Source: Pyrus communis (Eukaryota > Streptophyta > Magnoliopsida > Rosales > Rosaceae). From it: a DNA stretch of 64,000 nt. The translations under genes were made by a program, and so were the position numbers. Location of the stretch: positions 33,024,953-33,088,952 of the forward strand of contig NC_084804.1 in assembly GCF_963583255.1 (NCBI RefSeq), read 5' to 3'. Below the pieces are notes generated by a model. It saw nothing but the letters and a program-made list of their open reading frames with translations. It had not been told where the DNA came from and ran no database searches. This document shows, piece by piece, positions 46,391-58,145 of this stretch (positions within the stretch are counted from its first letter, which is position 1; every line of letters starts with the position of its first letter).

Positions 46391-47689
46391 AAGAGATTAC
46401 AGAGTTGGAAAAGAAAGATTTTGAGTGCAGCCATGAAATAGCTTCTTGTTAAGAAGGTTACTTTCACCATTCCAACTTATACTATGAATTGTTTCCTATT
46501 GCCTAAATACTTCTGCGATGATTTAAATCAGCTTCTGGCTTCTTTTTGGTGGAATGATTGTGATGGAGAGAAGAATCCACTAGATGTTGTAGGAAAAGCT
46601 GTGTATACCAAAAATTGATGGGGGACTGGGATTTAGGAATCTACATGCTTTCAACCTTAGTTTGTTGGCTAAGCAAGGTTGGAGAATGTTGATGGAGCCC
46701 CATTCTCTAGTTGCAAGAGTGTTCAAAGCCAAATATTATCCCAATGGGCCGTTCTGCAATACCACTGTACATGCCTATGCGTCGTACTGTTGGAAGAGCA
46801 TTGGTGCAGCGACAAAGGTAATCTCTCTAGGATCTCGGTGGCAGGTTGGGAGTGGGAATGCTTTGAGGATTTGGGAGGATCCATGGATACCTCTGCCATC
46901 TCTTTTCTGGGCGTTCTCTTCTAAACAGTGGATTGCCAACTCCAATTCATTGGTAAGCTGATTGATCCATTGACCAGGTAGTGGAATGCCGAGTTGCTAC
47001 AATCTCTTTTCTCTGTGCTGTAGGTTAAATCTATCAGGTATATTCCCTTAAGCTTTCGCTTCCATGTTGACCGTTTGATTTGGCACTACAACAAGCGAGG
47101 TATGTTTCAGTTAAAAGCACATATCACTTTGCAAGGGATTGGGTTTAACCGAGGCCTGCTGAATCTTCCTCTTCTTCGAGGCAAAATCAGGATGTTGGTT
47201 TTTGGAAAAATTTTTGGAGAGCAAATGTTCTGCCTAAAGTAAGGATTGGGTTTTAGAGGCTTTGCAAAAACATCATCCCTACCAAAGTGAAGCTAGCTAG
47301 GCATCATATCACAACTAATCTGCCGTGTGCGATGTGTAACCACTAATAGGAGTTGTCTCTTCATCTACTGAAGGACTGCCTCTTTGCTAAGTGTGTTTGA
47401 TCTCCTCCTACTTCGGTATTTTGCTGCGAAACTCTGCTCCACTGTCATTTCTATTATGGGCAATGGAGATTGCGGAGTTGATCCAGTTTAACAGTTTTGG
47501 GTCTTTCATGATGGTGTGCTGGGTCATTTGGGGCGCCAGAATCTCTAAACTTTGGAATAAAAGTTGTGACCCTCCTAATCCTGTTCTTGCTCGGACTATC
47601 TAGTCATGGTTGACTTTTGTGAAGATAAGTGCTGCTCCACCCTCCTGCAATCCACCCATTCTCTCTCAATTAAAATGGAGTGCTCCTCC

Positions 47690-48175
47690 TTCTGATCGCC
47701 TCAACATGAATATTGATGGTGCGTGGAATGCGGAGAGGAACTTGGGAGGTTTTGGTGTGATTATTCAGAATGACTTTGGAGGTTTTTTAGCTGTTTGTTC
47801 AGAATGACTTTAGAGGTTTTGGTGTGATATTTTTTCACCCCTTCAAACGGAGGCGAGGACGATTAGGTTTGGCTTGATTTGGGCGTATGAAAGAGGGTTT
47901 ACAAATATCTTGTGTGAGTGCGACTCGCTTCAGATTGTCGACGCCCTTCGTGTTTCTTCAGTCAATTTATTCTTTATTTGGTGAATTGTCAAAGACATTT
48001 AGATGCTTATCCCGATGGCCACTAAAGTTTCCTTTACCCACATACGTCATCAAGCCAATGTAGCGGCCCATAGGCTAGCTCGTCTGGGTCTTAGAGTGAA
48101 TCAAAATTGTGAAAGGGTTGGGTTCCCTCCTAGTATTGTCATTGATGTATTAGTTGAGGATTGTTCCTTGCCTTA
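47690..48175 (+). pseudogene. LINE-associated RNase H domain remnant
   Basis: Reads LNMNIDGAWN, GGFGVIIQNDFGGF and later HIRHQANVAAHRLARLG, a plant LINE RNase H pattern. A partial duplication (TCAGAATGACTTTRGAGGTTTT at about 47766 and 47800) and frameshifts disrupt it. Confidence 0.75.
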
Positions 48176-48280
48176 GTTTTCTTGGCTGTTTTGCCTCATT
48201 GTATGACCTTTTATTTAATGACAACTACTATCGTTTCCTTCAAAAAAGAAAAAAAAAGAAAAAAAAGAAAAAAAAAGGAT

Positions 48281-48550
48281 TACAGAGGAATGAAGTTAAA
48301 GGAAGGGATATAATGGAAGAATAAGGCGTTTTGGGTGGAAATAGGAGATTAAATTCCCATTTTCCTTTGTCTAGCAATGACTGTACGTGTGGGAGTGAAA
48401 GCTCCCCCATTTTTTTTTATTCCCCACCCCCCCAAGTTGCCACCTCAATTACTACGTGGCTGTCTGAGGTTTAGCCACATGTAATTTTTTAATTTTTTAA
48501 TTTTTTTTTTCTTTTGGTAAAAACAACTAACCTTAATTTAAAAACACGGA
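48281..48550. other. Spacer after LINE tail
   Basis: Short AT-rich DNA with a C-run; no gene. Confidence 0.3.
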
Positions 48551-49375
48551 TTTGTGGCCCATAGGTTCGGGGCTCGGGTTAAGGGCTAATGGCCGAAAAG
48601 TTTAGGCTGGCTTTTTCGGCTTACAGCCCTTTTTTTTATGGCTTTTATCTTCTTTCTTCTTCTTGGGCAACCGGCCGGAATCTGGGCTTAAAATGTCCGG
48701 GATAAATCCCGGTTCGGACTAGCCAAACACAACACTAAACCTAGCCTTTCAATATGTCAAATCAAAGCTCGGAGAATAAGGAATCAGAATATACCTTTGG
48801 TTTCCTCGACCGTGGCCGGAGGTTGCCGGAAAACGGCTCGAAAGCTGTCGGAAAATCTAGGAATTTCCTCCCCGTGTGTTTTTGCATCGAATTGTCCCCC
48901 AAAACTCGTTTTAAAGTTAAAACAACATACAGGATTCAAAATAAGAAGGATTTGAAGGTCTCGAGGCTCACCTTGGTTTCGTTGAGTTCTAAGCAAACTC
49001 ATCGGAGTCGGCCATGGTAGATGATCACCATCCATGTTTCTGTGCAGTGAGCACAGAGTTGAGAGAGTGAGAATGAAGGGGTTTAGAAAACTAGAAAGGG
49101 ACGGGTGGTGGTGGTGGTGTGGTGCGATGGAGGTGGTGAAGCTCGCCGATACGGCGAGGTGTGGCGGTCTCAGTTGCCGAGAAGGAGAGAGTCCTGGGTT
49201 AGAGTGAGAGAGACTGTGAGGGATAATTGAAGAGAGAGAATTGAGAGAGTTTGAAATAAAATAAAATAAGAAAAAAAGAAAAAAAGAAAAAAAAGGGCTG
49301 TAAGCCCAAAAAGCCAGCCTAAACATTTCGGCCATTAGCCGTTCTGGGCCACAGATCCGGCCCAGCCCATTTCTG
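48551..49375 (-). mobile_element. Inverted-repeat element with gene-like minus-strand interior
   Basis: Imperfect inverted ends of about 80 bp: GGCTAATGGCCGAAA, AGGCTGGCTTTTTCGGCTTA and CAGCCCTTTTTTT at 48580-48640 mirror 49294-49350. The interior on the minus strand has a pyrimidine-rich leader-like stretch (49265-49040), an ATG (MDGDHLPWPTPMSLL) and a GT donor near 48970. The long 183-codon minus-strand frame spans end, leader and interior, so it is not a single protein. It may be part of the LTR-like DNA to its right or a separate TIR element. Confidence 0.4.
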
Positions 49376-52235
49376 ATTTAGGGTTGGATTATTATAAGGA
49401 ATATTCCTTATGTTGGCTTTTTTCGAAGATTTCTCGAAAACCCTCCTAGGCTAATTTCGATGTCCCGAATCCGTTTTTGGCATCCATTTAGTGAAATTTC
49501 AAAGTTTTAACATAGTTGACCACCGGGGCATCTCTGTTGACTTTTAGGGTTGATTGTTGACTTTTCTGTTGACGTTTTGTAAAATTTACCAGGGACCCTT
49601 CTTAGCGTATTTTGACGCGCTGATTCCGAATCCGCTATCCATTTATTCAAATTCAAGCATTTTAATTGAGTTTTACTAATGGATCTCAATATTATGATTA
49701 TGTGTGACTACTATTGGAGATCCGGATTTCCCAGCTCAGAAGAATGTGACTTCGCAAGTATCTATGAGTGGGTCTTTTTCCTTTTTATAGTATTGTTTGG
49801 ACTCAATTTTATACTATCGACTCGAGCAATCGAGGTCGTAGAATAAGTAGAATTTTGAGCCATTGGATTGAAAGAAGATTGAGATGATTGATTAATAATT
49901 TGTCTAGATATTATTATGATTTTAATAATCATGATGTTATCTGAGAAATTATTGAAAAATTATTTTTAAAGTGCAGAGATATTTAAGGAGTCCAAAAAAC
50001 CGAAATACTATCGGATCAAAGATCGAAGATAAGGCTCAGTTTGGATTTTATCCTAATGCATGTTTTTGGGTTGGCAAATAGATATTAATTGGCAGAAAGA
50101 TTAATGCGTGCGTGGAGGAAAAGTTGAAATGAAGGAGGACTTCTCTCTCTGTTTATGCGAGTCCGCTTGGGATATACCACATCAGGAGAAGCCACAAGTG
50201 AAGAGTCGTGCATGGTAATAACTGGCATCAGGATAGCATCAAATCCGTTTAGATTAGGTCACGGCATGATAATTCACTATTATTATGCATGGCACTTGGA
50301 TTGGACCATTAGTTTGGATTGCCTCCAAATAAGGTAGGCGTTGATTGGTTTTAATGCAATTGCATGCATTATATCCACTGGAGCTGCATTATCATATTTT
50401 TTTAAAAAAAGGAAAAAATCCAAATCAATGGGATTTCATGCATTATCACATCACAAAAAAGTGGGAGTGCCTACATGAGGGATTATCTAATATTCTTAGG
50501 AATATTACTTCTGCACGCGGGATACTCACGGCAAGTAACAAGTAATGAAGCGTACTGGCACTATAAATATAGAGGCAGTGGCAACCGAAGAAAAAATTTT
50601 CAACACACAACTGCCTCGCGCAAAACCTCTCAAACATCTTGAGATTTTTTATTTTCTTTTTTCCGCCGACACATCTTCAGTTTGGATAAACAGCACTGTG
50701 AAGGCAACCGGCGAACATCTTCAGTTTGGATAAACAGCACTGTTGCTGTAGAATCAGCCGTTCCCGAAGCACCTTCAGTTTGGATAAACAGCACTGCGTT
50801 GAGGCCGACTGGTTATCTATCCAAGTCTCGGTCGAGAAGGATTTTCAAATCCTTATTGGCAGAGGTCATCTCATTAGCCTTCTCGGAAAAGTGAGGTGTT
50901 ACCAGGTTACTACATTCGGCACCCTGAGAGCCGAATTTGATATTGAACTTCGTAGAACTAGCAGCCTTGTCTTCAGGCTCGAGAATTCAAAGGCCGAGAT
51001 TTGTTCCTTCCTCGGCCGCAGTCGCAAGATAAAGAAGTCAGCAACGCGCTCAACGCAACATCAACAAATTTTACTCCTCGGCCAAGCTCGGCCGACGAGT
51101 TGGCACGCCCCGCATTCGACCGAAGGACGTAGTTAGCTTATTAGTTACTCGGCCTGCGCGCCACGTAGGTTTTGTAATTTTTAGAGACAACAAGTATATA
51201 TATATATGATTGGTAGTTTCCATTTATGCAATTGAAAAAGAATTCCTTATGTACGCTTGGATTTGACTAAAGTTTATAAGAGTTAGCAAAATGACGGAAC
51301 TTATGAATTATGCTACATCCTACGGGATGCACAGGTATGGTATGATTATTGATGTCATAATTATGTTTACGGCTATGAATGATAGTATGTTGATTAAAAT
51401 TATTGAATAGTTATGACATGCTTATATTCATATAGTCTGCTCATCATTGCTACACCAAGTGTTAGTGCTCAGCCCAGGGCCAGGCTAGTCTTTCATGTGT
51501 TGTTCACATCAGCACCGCACACTCGCCTTGGATCCAAGTAGATGCTAGTCCTGTCGTACAGATTGCAATAGGCAATTCCGACTCGTATGTGACAGCAAAT
51601 AACGCTAGTCTTTACATGATTGTAGCACTAGAGTGTATATTATTACACCTAGTCCTGTCGTACAGGTCACATTAGGTGACTTCGACTGGTGTGCTAGCAT
51701 AGGTTGTTGAGCACTTCATTTTACTTATATTACTGTTGAGATTTTGTGATTTTGGGATGTCATGCCTTATTTACGTTTTGCAGGCTACGGTAAGTATTTT
51801 CGCACTATACGTAGTATGTATATTTTGGAAACTATACATGTTTTACGGCAAGGGGTTATAATGTTTTCAAAGGGTTTTTATTAAAACTTTATTTTCAGGC
51901 CCAGTCACCCTTGTTTTTCGCCCCTCCAAGTTTAGTAGCTGTGCTCTCGTGTCGACGAGGATTATTGGCAAATCTTGGTGTAGATGATTACCTTCAATGG
52001 TATAATTTCTCACCTTATTTGACTGTACTGTACTGTACTGTACTTATGCTCTGTCATCACGTGTGAAATGGGTTCATTCCCGCTCACAGTGTATTCTTAT
52101 ATTTAGGCACTTTCAGGTTTAAATTTATTCACATTTTCCACATCACTACACTTTATGGCTTCATCACCTTCCAGGTGTCGGCCAACACAGCTCGATTCGA
52201 AGTCTTTGTGGACATTTTGGGTCGGGGGTGTGTCA
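49376..52235 (+). mobile_element. Gypsy-like LTR DNA with an internal insertion
   Basis: Contains GTTGACTTTTAGGGTTGATT-type motifs (49530-49570), reiterated CTAGTCCTGTCGTACAG (51546 and 51649) and an end CCAACACAGC...GGGTGTGTCA at 52235, typical of long Rosaceae gypsy LTRs as I remember them. From about 50100 to 51190 a compositionally different, GC-richer block with its own TATAAATA (50572) interrupts it, probably another LTR. No gag or pol found; boundaries uncertain. Confidence 0.4.
50672..50797 (+). repeat. Three copies of a 25-bp motif
   Basis: CTTCAGTTTGGATAAACAGC occurs at about 50675, 50719 and 50773, separated by unlike spacers. It starts about 100 bp downstream of the TATAAATA box, so it would lie in the 5' part of a transcript from that LTR. 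Confidence 0.85.
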
Positions 52236-53292
52236 ATTCTAGTTTTTATTCTATTGATTGTTAATGGGACCCATGAATTAAAAAATTAAATTAAAAATAT
52301 TTGACTCATTCTTTGTTTGCTGTAAAAAAAGATAGCTAGAAAGTAAGGAGTCAAATATTTGACTCAGCTGCCACATCATATTTGGCATATCCATTAAAGA
52401 ACACCTTAATGTCTTTTAATCCTATTTGGCTTGTTTGACATCTCTTTTGGAGATGGTCTAAAACGTTTTTTTTTTTCAAAAAAATCAGTCATTGAATTAT
52501 AAAAATCTGCCAATTACATCCTTAATATTATATTTGGAACTATTATATTCAAATTTTCGTCAATTTAAGACACGTTACTTGCATGTGATACACATGAAGT
52601 GTAGATTGGTAGTTTTTCACAAAGAAATAGTGTATGGAGTTAATTTTGGAAGGTAAATTTATAGTTTTTCATAAAGAAAGTGTAAATTAACTTTGGAGGG
52701 TAAATTAGACGTTAAATTCGCAATCTATATGAAATGTTAAGGCTTATAGGCAAGAAAATGTTGGTGTTACATTCTAAAGTGTGTCAAGTGACTTAAGTTG
52801 ATGAAAAATTGAATAAAATAGTTTTGAATATAACAGTAGGGATGAAATTAGCAATTTTAAATGAATTTATGAACTTATTTTACCGAAAAAATAATTCAAT
52901 CATCTAATTTTTACTTAGGTGATAATTTAGGATTAAATTGACACTTCACCTAACAAATTTTTAAAAGAAAAAGAAAGCAAGAAAAACAAATGTTTTTGTG
53001 GTTTTTAGATAATATTGAAAGCAAGCAAATAAGCAAAACGTACAGAAGGAAATAAAGAAAGAAAACATATTTTTGAAACTTTTAATTTTTATATCTGTTT
53101 CTTTGTAGCAAATAAGAAACATAAAAAGAAAACAAAGCAACCTTTCGGGCAACAAATAAAAGCCCCTGTCGGGCAAATGGGAAAAAGATAAAAAAGGGCA
53201 AATAAAAGGGAAGCTTTGTGCGATCAACACAAGGATTTTTGTCTTTTCCTTTTCATCATCTAGGAGAAGCCAAAGATTCAATTCATATCTTT
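52236..53292. other. Intergenic DNA without recognisable gene
   Basis: AT-rich. The 176-codon minus-strand frame that starts at 53491 is Phe/Leu/Cys-rich, contains the 48-bp repeat below and is a by-product of AAAGAAAG composition. Confidence 0.4.
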
Positions 53293-53388
53293 GTCTTTTT
53301 GTAAAATTTTCAAAGAAAGAAAGATAGACAAAGCAAACAAGTCTTTTTGTAAAATTTTCAAAGAAAGAAAGATAGACAAAGCAAACAA
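53293..53388. repeat. Perfect 48-bp tandem duplication
   Basis: Two identical adjacent units (53293-53340, 53341-53388) beginning GTCTTTTTGTAAAATTTTCA. Being identical, it is recent. Confidence 0.95.
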
Positions 53389-53871
53389 AAAGCCGAAGGA
53401 GATGGGAATTCAAAAGTTTCCTAACTTTTGACTGCAAAAAAGCTTCAAAGACCCAAGTTGCTGGCAAAACAAAACACCCAGTAAAACTCAAGTTTAATGT
53501 TTTAAACTCACCCTAACTTGCTTTAACCTTTGTGCAAATATAAGTTTTAACCCAAAACTCATTTCTGGAGCATATTTAGGCTATGATTCTTCCCTGGGTT
53601 AATGGGCTGGCCTCCCATATATGTCTATTTTCTTTTAGTTTTATATTTAGAAATTTATTGAATTCAACCACGAAAATCTAATATGCTCAAATCCAACGCT
53701 AGGAAAAAAAAATAAAAATAAAAAATCTAATGGTCCCAATTTAAATCTAACGGCTAAAGTAATTAAAAAAAATTTCTTTCATGTGGTTCATATTCTTTCA
53801 CAGTGTTCCACAAGTTTAATGATGTCGGCTTAGTAATTTTTCAATATTTGTCGGAATCTAAATAGTTTTAG
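53389..53871. other. Spacer
   Basis: No gene. TTTTAACCCAAAACTC near 53543 echoes sequence just outside the palindrome's right end (54995-55040). Confidence 0.3.
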
Positions 53872-54985
53872 GTTAAAATGTTCATAAAATTAAATTAGGA
53901 TAGTCTATATAATTTTTTATTTAAAAAAAATTGGCTAAATAGCCAAAATGGTCCCTAAGATTTGCATAATCAATAGAAATGGTCCATGAGATTGAAAATC
54001 AATAGAAATGGTCTCTGAGATTGTCTACCATCCATGATTTTGGTCCTTCCGTTAAAAACTCTTTAGACAATTTTCAAAGCTTCGTAACTTAATTGTTTCT
54101 TAACAAAATTCGACCAATTATATATCAAAATGAAGATAGGAAAGTGTAGAACAAGATTATACCTATTTGGAAGCCCAATGGTTGCCGGAGATGGCCGGAA
54201 AATAGCTTGAAATGTGACTGATCCACGAAAAAACTAGAAAACTCGTTGGAAACTGGGTAAACTTTAAACGTTCTTAACTTCTTCAATATTCGAAAATGGT
54301 TAGCCACTTTCAATCCATTTTTTCGGCCAAACCACGGTGAGTTAGCCATCGAGAAAGGTACCATTATCTTCATCTCGTCAAGAAGTATGATTTTCATTTT
54401 TGAATCACTCGATTTCGTTGAGTATTGAAGAAGTTATGAACGTTTAAAGTTTACTCAGTTTCTTGCGGATCAGTCACCTTTCAGGCTATTTTCCAGCCAC
54501 TTCGACAACCATTGGGCTTCCAAATAGGTATAATCTTTTTCAACACTTTCCTATCTTCATTTTGATATAGGGGGTGTGATATCCACACACCCCATTTTAC
54601 TTCTCACACACCTTTTTAATTTTCGGCCGTCAGATCAGATGAATTGAAGAAGATCAACAGACATAAATTATCAAAGGGTGTGTGAGAAGTAAAATGGGGT
54701 GTGTGGATAGCACACCCCTTGATATATTATGGGTTAAATTTGGTTAAGAATCAATTGAGTTACGAAGCTTTGAAAATTGTCTAAAGAGTTTTTAATGGAT
54801 GGACCAAAATCATGGATGGTGGACAATCTCAAGGACCATTTCTATTGATTTTCAATCTCAGGGATCATTTCTATTGATTATGCAAATCTCAGGGACCATT
54901 TTGGCTATTTAGCCAAAAAAATTATTTTAAGAAAAAAATTATCCTAAATTCATTATTTAATAACAAAAAATTTAACCTAGAAGGG
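53872..54985. mobile_element. Large palindromic (foldback-like) element
   Basis: Well-matched arms at 53931-54297 and 54419-54920 (minus the nested MITE) are inverted copies of about 360 bp around a ~120-bp loop. Examples: TTGGCTAAATAGCCAAAATGG on the left against CATTTTGGCTATTTAGCCAA on the right, and CCAATGGTTGCCGGAG against its inverse near 54500. Weaker inverted similarity extends to about 53872 and 54985. It is non-coding and shares words with the MITE at 31919. It could be a Mutator-type or foldback element. Confidence 0.75.
54570..54718. mobile_element. hAT-type MITE nested in the palindrome's right arm
   Basis: Starts GGGGGTGTGATATCCACACA, ends GGATAGCACACCCC; the halves are near-perfect inverted repeats (CCCCATTTTACTTCTCACAC and inverse). 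It is flanked by the 8-bp repeat TTGATATA at 54562-54569 and 54719-54726. An 8-bp duplication is the mark of hAT elements. Without it, the palindrome's right arm matches the left arm continuously. Confidence 0.9.
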
Positions 54986-55969
54986 TTGGAGCAGAAAAGC
55001 TGTTTTTGGGTTAAAAAGTTTAGATTTTAACCCAATGGTTGGAGATGGTCTAAGGAGGATAGAGAAATAGGCTAGTCGGGCTAATGGGAAAAACTAGAGA
55101 ATGCGTTTTCTAAGGTGCAGATGAAACTTTGCGGACTGCGCATGCGGACTATATGTAGGCCGTTGGATGAAATCTAAACGGCTGAAAACCAATCCATCAA
55201 AATGAGCTTAGAGTGAAACCAGATCATAAATGACCAGTCACTAATTGAAAATGGTACCCGGCCATCAGTTCAAAATTTTTGGAATTTAAATTGTCCCCCC
55301 TGGGACATCAATAGTTACCGTCTTAAATTTGCCTTCTCCACCCAAAGCTCTCCATCTCATGCCAACCCTCAAACATTTTTCTCGTCGAAAAGTTGCTTAC
55401 CGACAATCGTTGTTGTGCTGTGTTTGTTGTCTCCAACCTCGTGCACTTCCATACAGAAGTTTTGAAATTTAGGCAAGTTTGGTTCGAGGGTGAGCAGTCG
55501 GTTACACAGAAAGTACGTGGTGCTTGCTTGGTTCGAGTTAGGTTCAGAGTCATTACTTCCCCAATAGTCGACGTCATATTTTATTCCCCAAAGTAAATTT
55601 AAAATTTGGTGAGTTGGTTGATGAAATTAGTTGAAATTGGTGGAGGTTTGTGAATTTTTTGGGAAATTTCAGTGGGATGTGGGTTTATGAAATGTTGCTG
55701 ACAGGTTGCGTATAAGGGATAGATCATTCAGTTTTGTTTTGTTGAAGTTATATTGTTGAGTTGGGAATGATTTGTGTTGATGAAATCTTGGTTAATTTTA
55801 TGAATTAAGTTGATATCACTTAAGTCATGAAGGTTTGTTCACTGTAGATATATTGTTATGAAAACTTGTTGATATGTTATGTTAATGTTATACATTGTTG
55901 AATTTAGTTGTTATGAAGGTATATATAGTTCAAACTGGTTGTGTTGAATGTTTGTATTGTTATATGCAC
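54986..55969. other. Intergenic DNA, possibly transposon-derived
   Basis: The stretch 55320-55580 is open on both strands (84 and 67 codons) but unrecognised. It may be the 5' flank of the remnant that follows. Confidence 0.3.
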
Positions 55970-56454
55970 AGGAGATGGCAACTCAGGGGTTTAATTACCA
56001 ACAAAAGAGGAAGAATTGTATAAGGGAATAGTTAACAACCTTTCTCAAAGCAAGCCATGTGCTAGGAGTCATGTCTCAAAAGTTTAATGATGCACAACTT
56101 GCTGGCTTTAGGGCAATATGCATTGGACACTTAGAAGAGTGTCGATAAACTAGCCTTTAGTGGCCAATTAGTGCATGAATTGTCGCTTCATAGAGTGGCT
56201 AATAAAGGGGCAAAATATTTAGAGGAACTCAAGTATTTAATAGGCTTCCAAGTGACCCGGTTCATAAAGAAGGACTTTTGCCTCATTATATGGCTTCGTT
56301 GTGACGAACCCTATGATATAAAGGTCGACCCATCCAACATTAAGCTTTTAAGTATTTTCTTAAGAAATTTGGTTTTGTTGGAGAGAGTAACAAGGGTAAA
56401 GGTAGAAAGCGCAAAGGTAAAGCGAAGACCGTTCACAAGAAAGGTAGCAAAAAG
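55970..56454 (+). pseudogene. Transposon-type coding remnant (DUF1985-like), cut by an LTR
   Basis: After a possible acceptor (GCACAG, 55973) the plus strand reads through stops with peptides such as DAQLAGFRAI, then HELSLHRVANKGAKYLEEL and VTRFIKKDFCLI, which resemble the DUF1985 region of plant Ulp1-carrying Mutator-like elements. It then becomes Lys/Gly-rich (KGKGRKRKGKAKTVHKKGSK) right up to the LTR at 56455. The assignment is tentative. Confidence 0.35.
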
Positions 56455-58131
56455 TGTTGGAAATGTGCCCTAAAGCCAATCATATGATGATACTTTAAGG
56501 ACATTTCACATGCTAAACTAATCTAGTTTAATATCAAGGGCAAAGATTATTATTTAAAGCTATCTCATATAAATGTTATATGCTTAAACGATGAGTCCAA
56601 GGAATATGTAATTGGGAGAATGTGATCTAAAGGAGTTAAATTCATAAGACCATTCTCTTTCATATACATATCCTAAACGTTCTTGATCATAGGATTTCCA
56701 ATTGGGCATTGATAATCCATTAAGATCAGTACATGCTATGTCTTCTCTTAGGGAGAGTGATTGGTTTCGAGTCATTGGTGTGACTGACACCAAGACAAGC
56801 ATGTAGGTGCTCAATAGAGAATGAGTCCACTGAACACGATCAAGAAGGAGTTCTCATACTTATGTCACATGAGAACTCATGGTTGGGATAATGCAAAGTA
56901 GTCATTTGACCTGAGGCATCATAGTTGTCTTGTGGTTAGGTCCTTGATCTTTGACTATGTCAAAGTCACTCTGTCAGAGGGTGTCCACGACATAGTTGGG
57001 GTTAAGTCACTTAGCCATGGAGGCAAGTGAATGCACAACAAGGGATCTCTAACCTTCAAACCGTTTGAGGGAGAATACTTTATGATATGATTAAGAATCT
57101 CTGGCCAGAGTATGAATGAGAGTTAGAAAGTCGTTCCAAATCACATTCAAGGTAATCATAGGAGTAAAAGAATCACATTGGATAGTAGACATGAATAAAA
57201 TATCAAACCAAATAATGTGGTCAAGAGTATTGTATTAGAGAAAGACCGTATTGCATTGTAATCCTAAACTGAATAGGTACTCCACCTCTTCTGATTAGCT
57301 TGGGTAGCCATGACATACTGTTGGGTGTCACTTATGGTTTGTGGAAGCCCTAAAGGTGTATAATCACTAAAGGGATAATTGAAAGTATGTTTCAATTCAC
57401 AATCAATTTGAAGAGTTCTAATCGCCCACTGCCTCGCTAAAAAGGAACTTAATGGATCGTACATCGTGTAAGGTAGAGATCGGAGAAACAACGGAGATGA
57501 GTAAGGATAATTAAATGGTTTAATTATTTATGGCTAGAATTAATTAATATGTTAATTAATCAAACGAATAAGTTCATTATAGACCTCGGGTTAGTTTTGG
57601 GCCGCAAGGCCCAATGAGATTTGAATGTCAAGTCCAATAACTCAAGTTGTATGACAACTTGAAACACAAAGGGCCTCAAAGCCCAAAGAACACAATATGG
57701 CTAGCCATAAGAGTGAGGGGTAGTGAACTTGGCTTAATTGCAAGTTTGTCACTCAAATGTGAGGTGGTATAAATGCATCTTTATAGCCATTTCATAATTA
57801 AGGTTTTCTAAAAGAAGAGAAGAGAACACAAAGCTCTCTCTTCTCTAATGAAGGCCGGCCACCCTTGAGGAACATAGCTAGCAATCTTTCTTCCTCTAGG
57901 TCACTCTTCTCTTCATCAATGCTTTCCTTGGTATGGAGACTTAGAGGTTCTCTATTTTGGGAACTTGGAGAATCCATTCATCCATCCTTGTCCAAGAAAT
58001 CCATGGAGCTAAGAAGTAAGGAATGAAGACCCTCTCTCTTGAGTGCATACAAGCATGATTCCACCTTTTAATTGTTAATAGCATGCATAGATGTAGCTCA
58101 AATGAACTAGTTTTCACAAATATTTCCTTCA
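56455..58131 (+). mobile_element. Copia-type 5' LTR, 1677 bp
   Basis: Begins TGTTGGAAATGTGCCCTAAA and ends TTTCCTTCA, two bases before a primer-binding site. It has no coding capacity; short frames inside are chance. The start matches the minus-strand LTR fragment ending at 26273. The 5 bp before it are AAAAG; the matching repeat would lie past the window end. Confidence 0.8.
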
Positions 58132-58133
58132 CG

Positions 58134-58145
58134 TGGTATCAGAGC
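58134..58145 (+). other. Primer-binding site
   Basis: TGGTATCAGAGC, complementary to the 3' end of initiator tRNA-Met, sits 2 bp after the LTR. This is standard for plant copia elements. Confidence 0.9.

Larger units (their letters stand above)
44600..48280 (+). mobile_element. 5'-truncated, decayed LINE (L1-type non-LTR retrotransposon)
   Basis: In order: the end of an endonuclease domain (44623 on: VLVSSEWKSMF, DPSKSDHSPI); a reverse transcriptase start (45330-45700: SKALGPDKM, FRPISLCNVVYKI); a reverse transcriptase core (45887-46390: LMSTRGLQQGD, LFLLCAEGLSAL); a zinc-finger/RVT-associated region (46620-47600); an RNase H-like domain (47700-48175); and an A-rich tail at 48244-48279. Several stops and frameshifts interrupt it (for example 45117, 45448, 46388), and the polymerase catalytic (F/Y)ADD motif reads TGDN near 46120. 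The first ORF and most of the endonuclease are absent, as expected for truncated reverse transcription. No target-site duplication found. Confidence 0.88.

Noticed and set aside
48784..49335. 183-codon minus-strand ORF
   Set aside because: It crosses an inverted-repeat end, a CT-rich leader-like stretch and a probable splice donor. The translation is Ser/Leu/Phe-rich, then His-rich, with no domain.
52961..53491. 176-codon minus-strand ORF
   Set aside because: Translation is Phe/Leu/Cys-rich from AAAGAAAG composition and contains the 48-bp tandem repeat; no motif or splice context.
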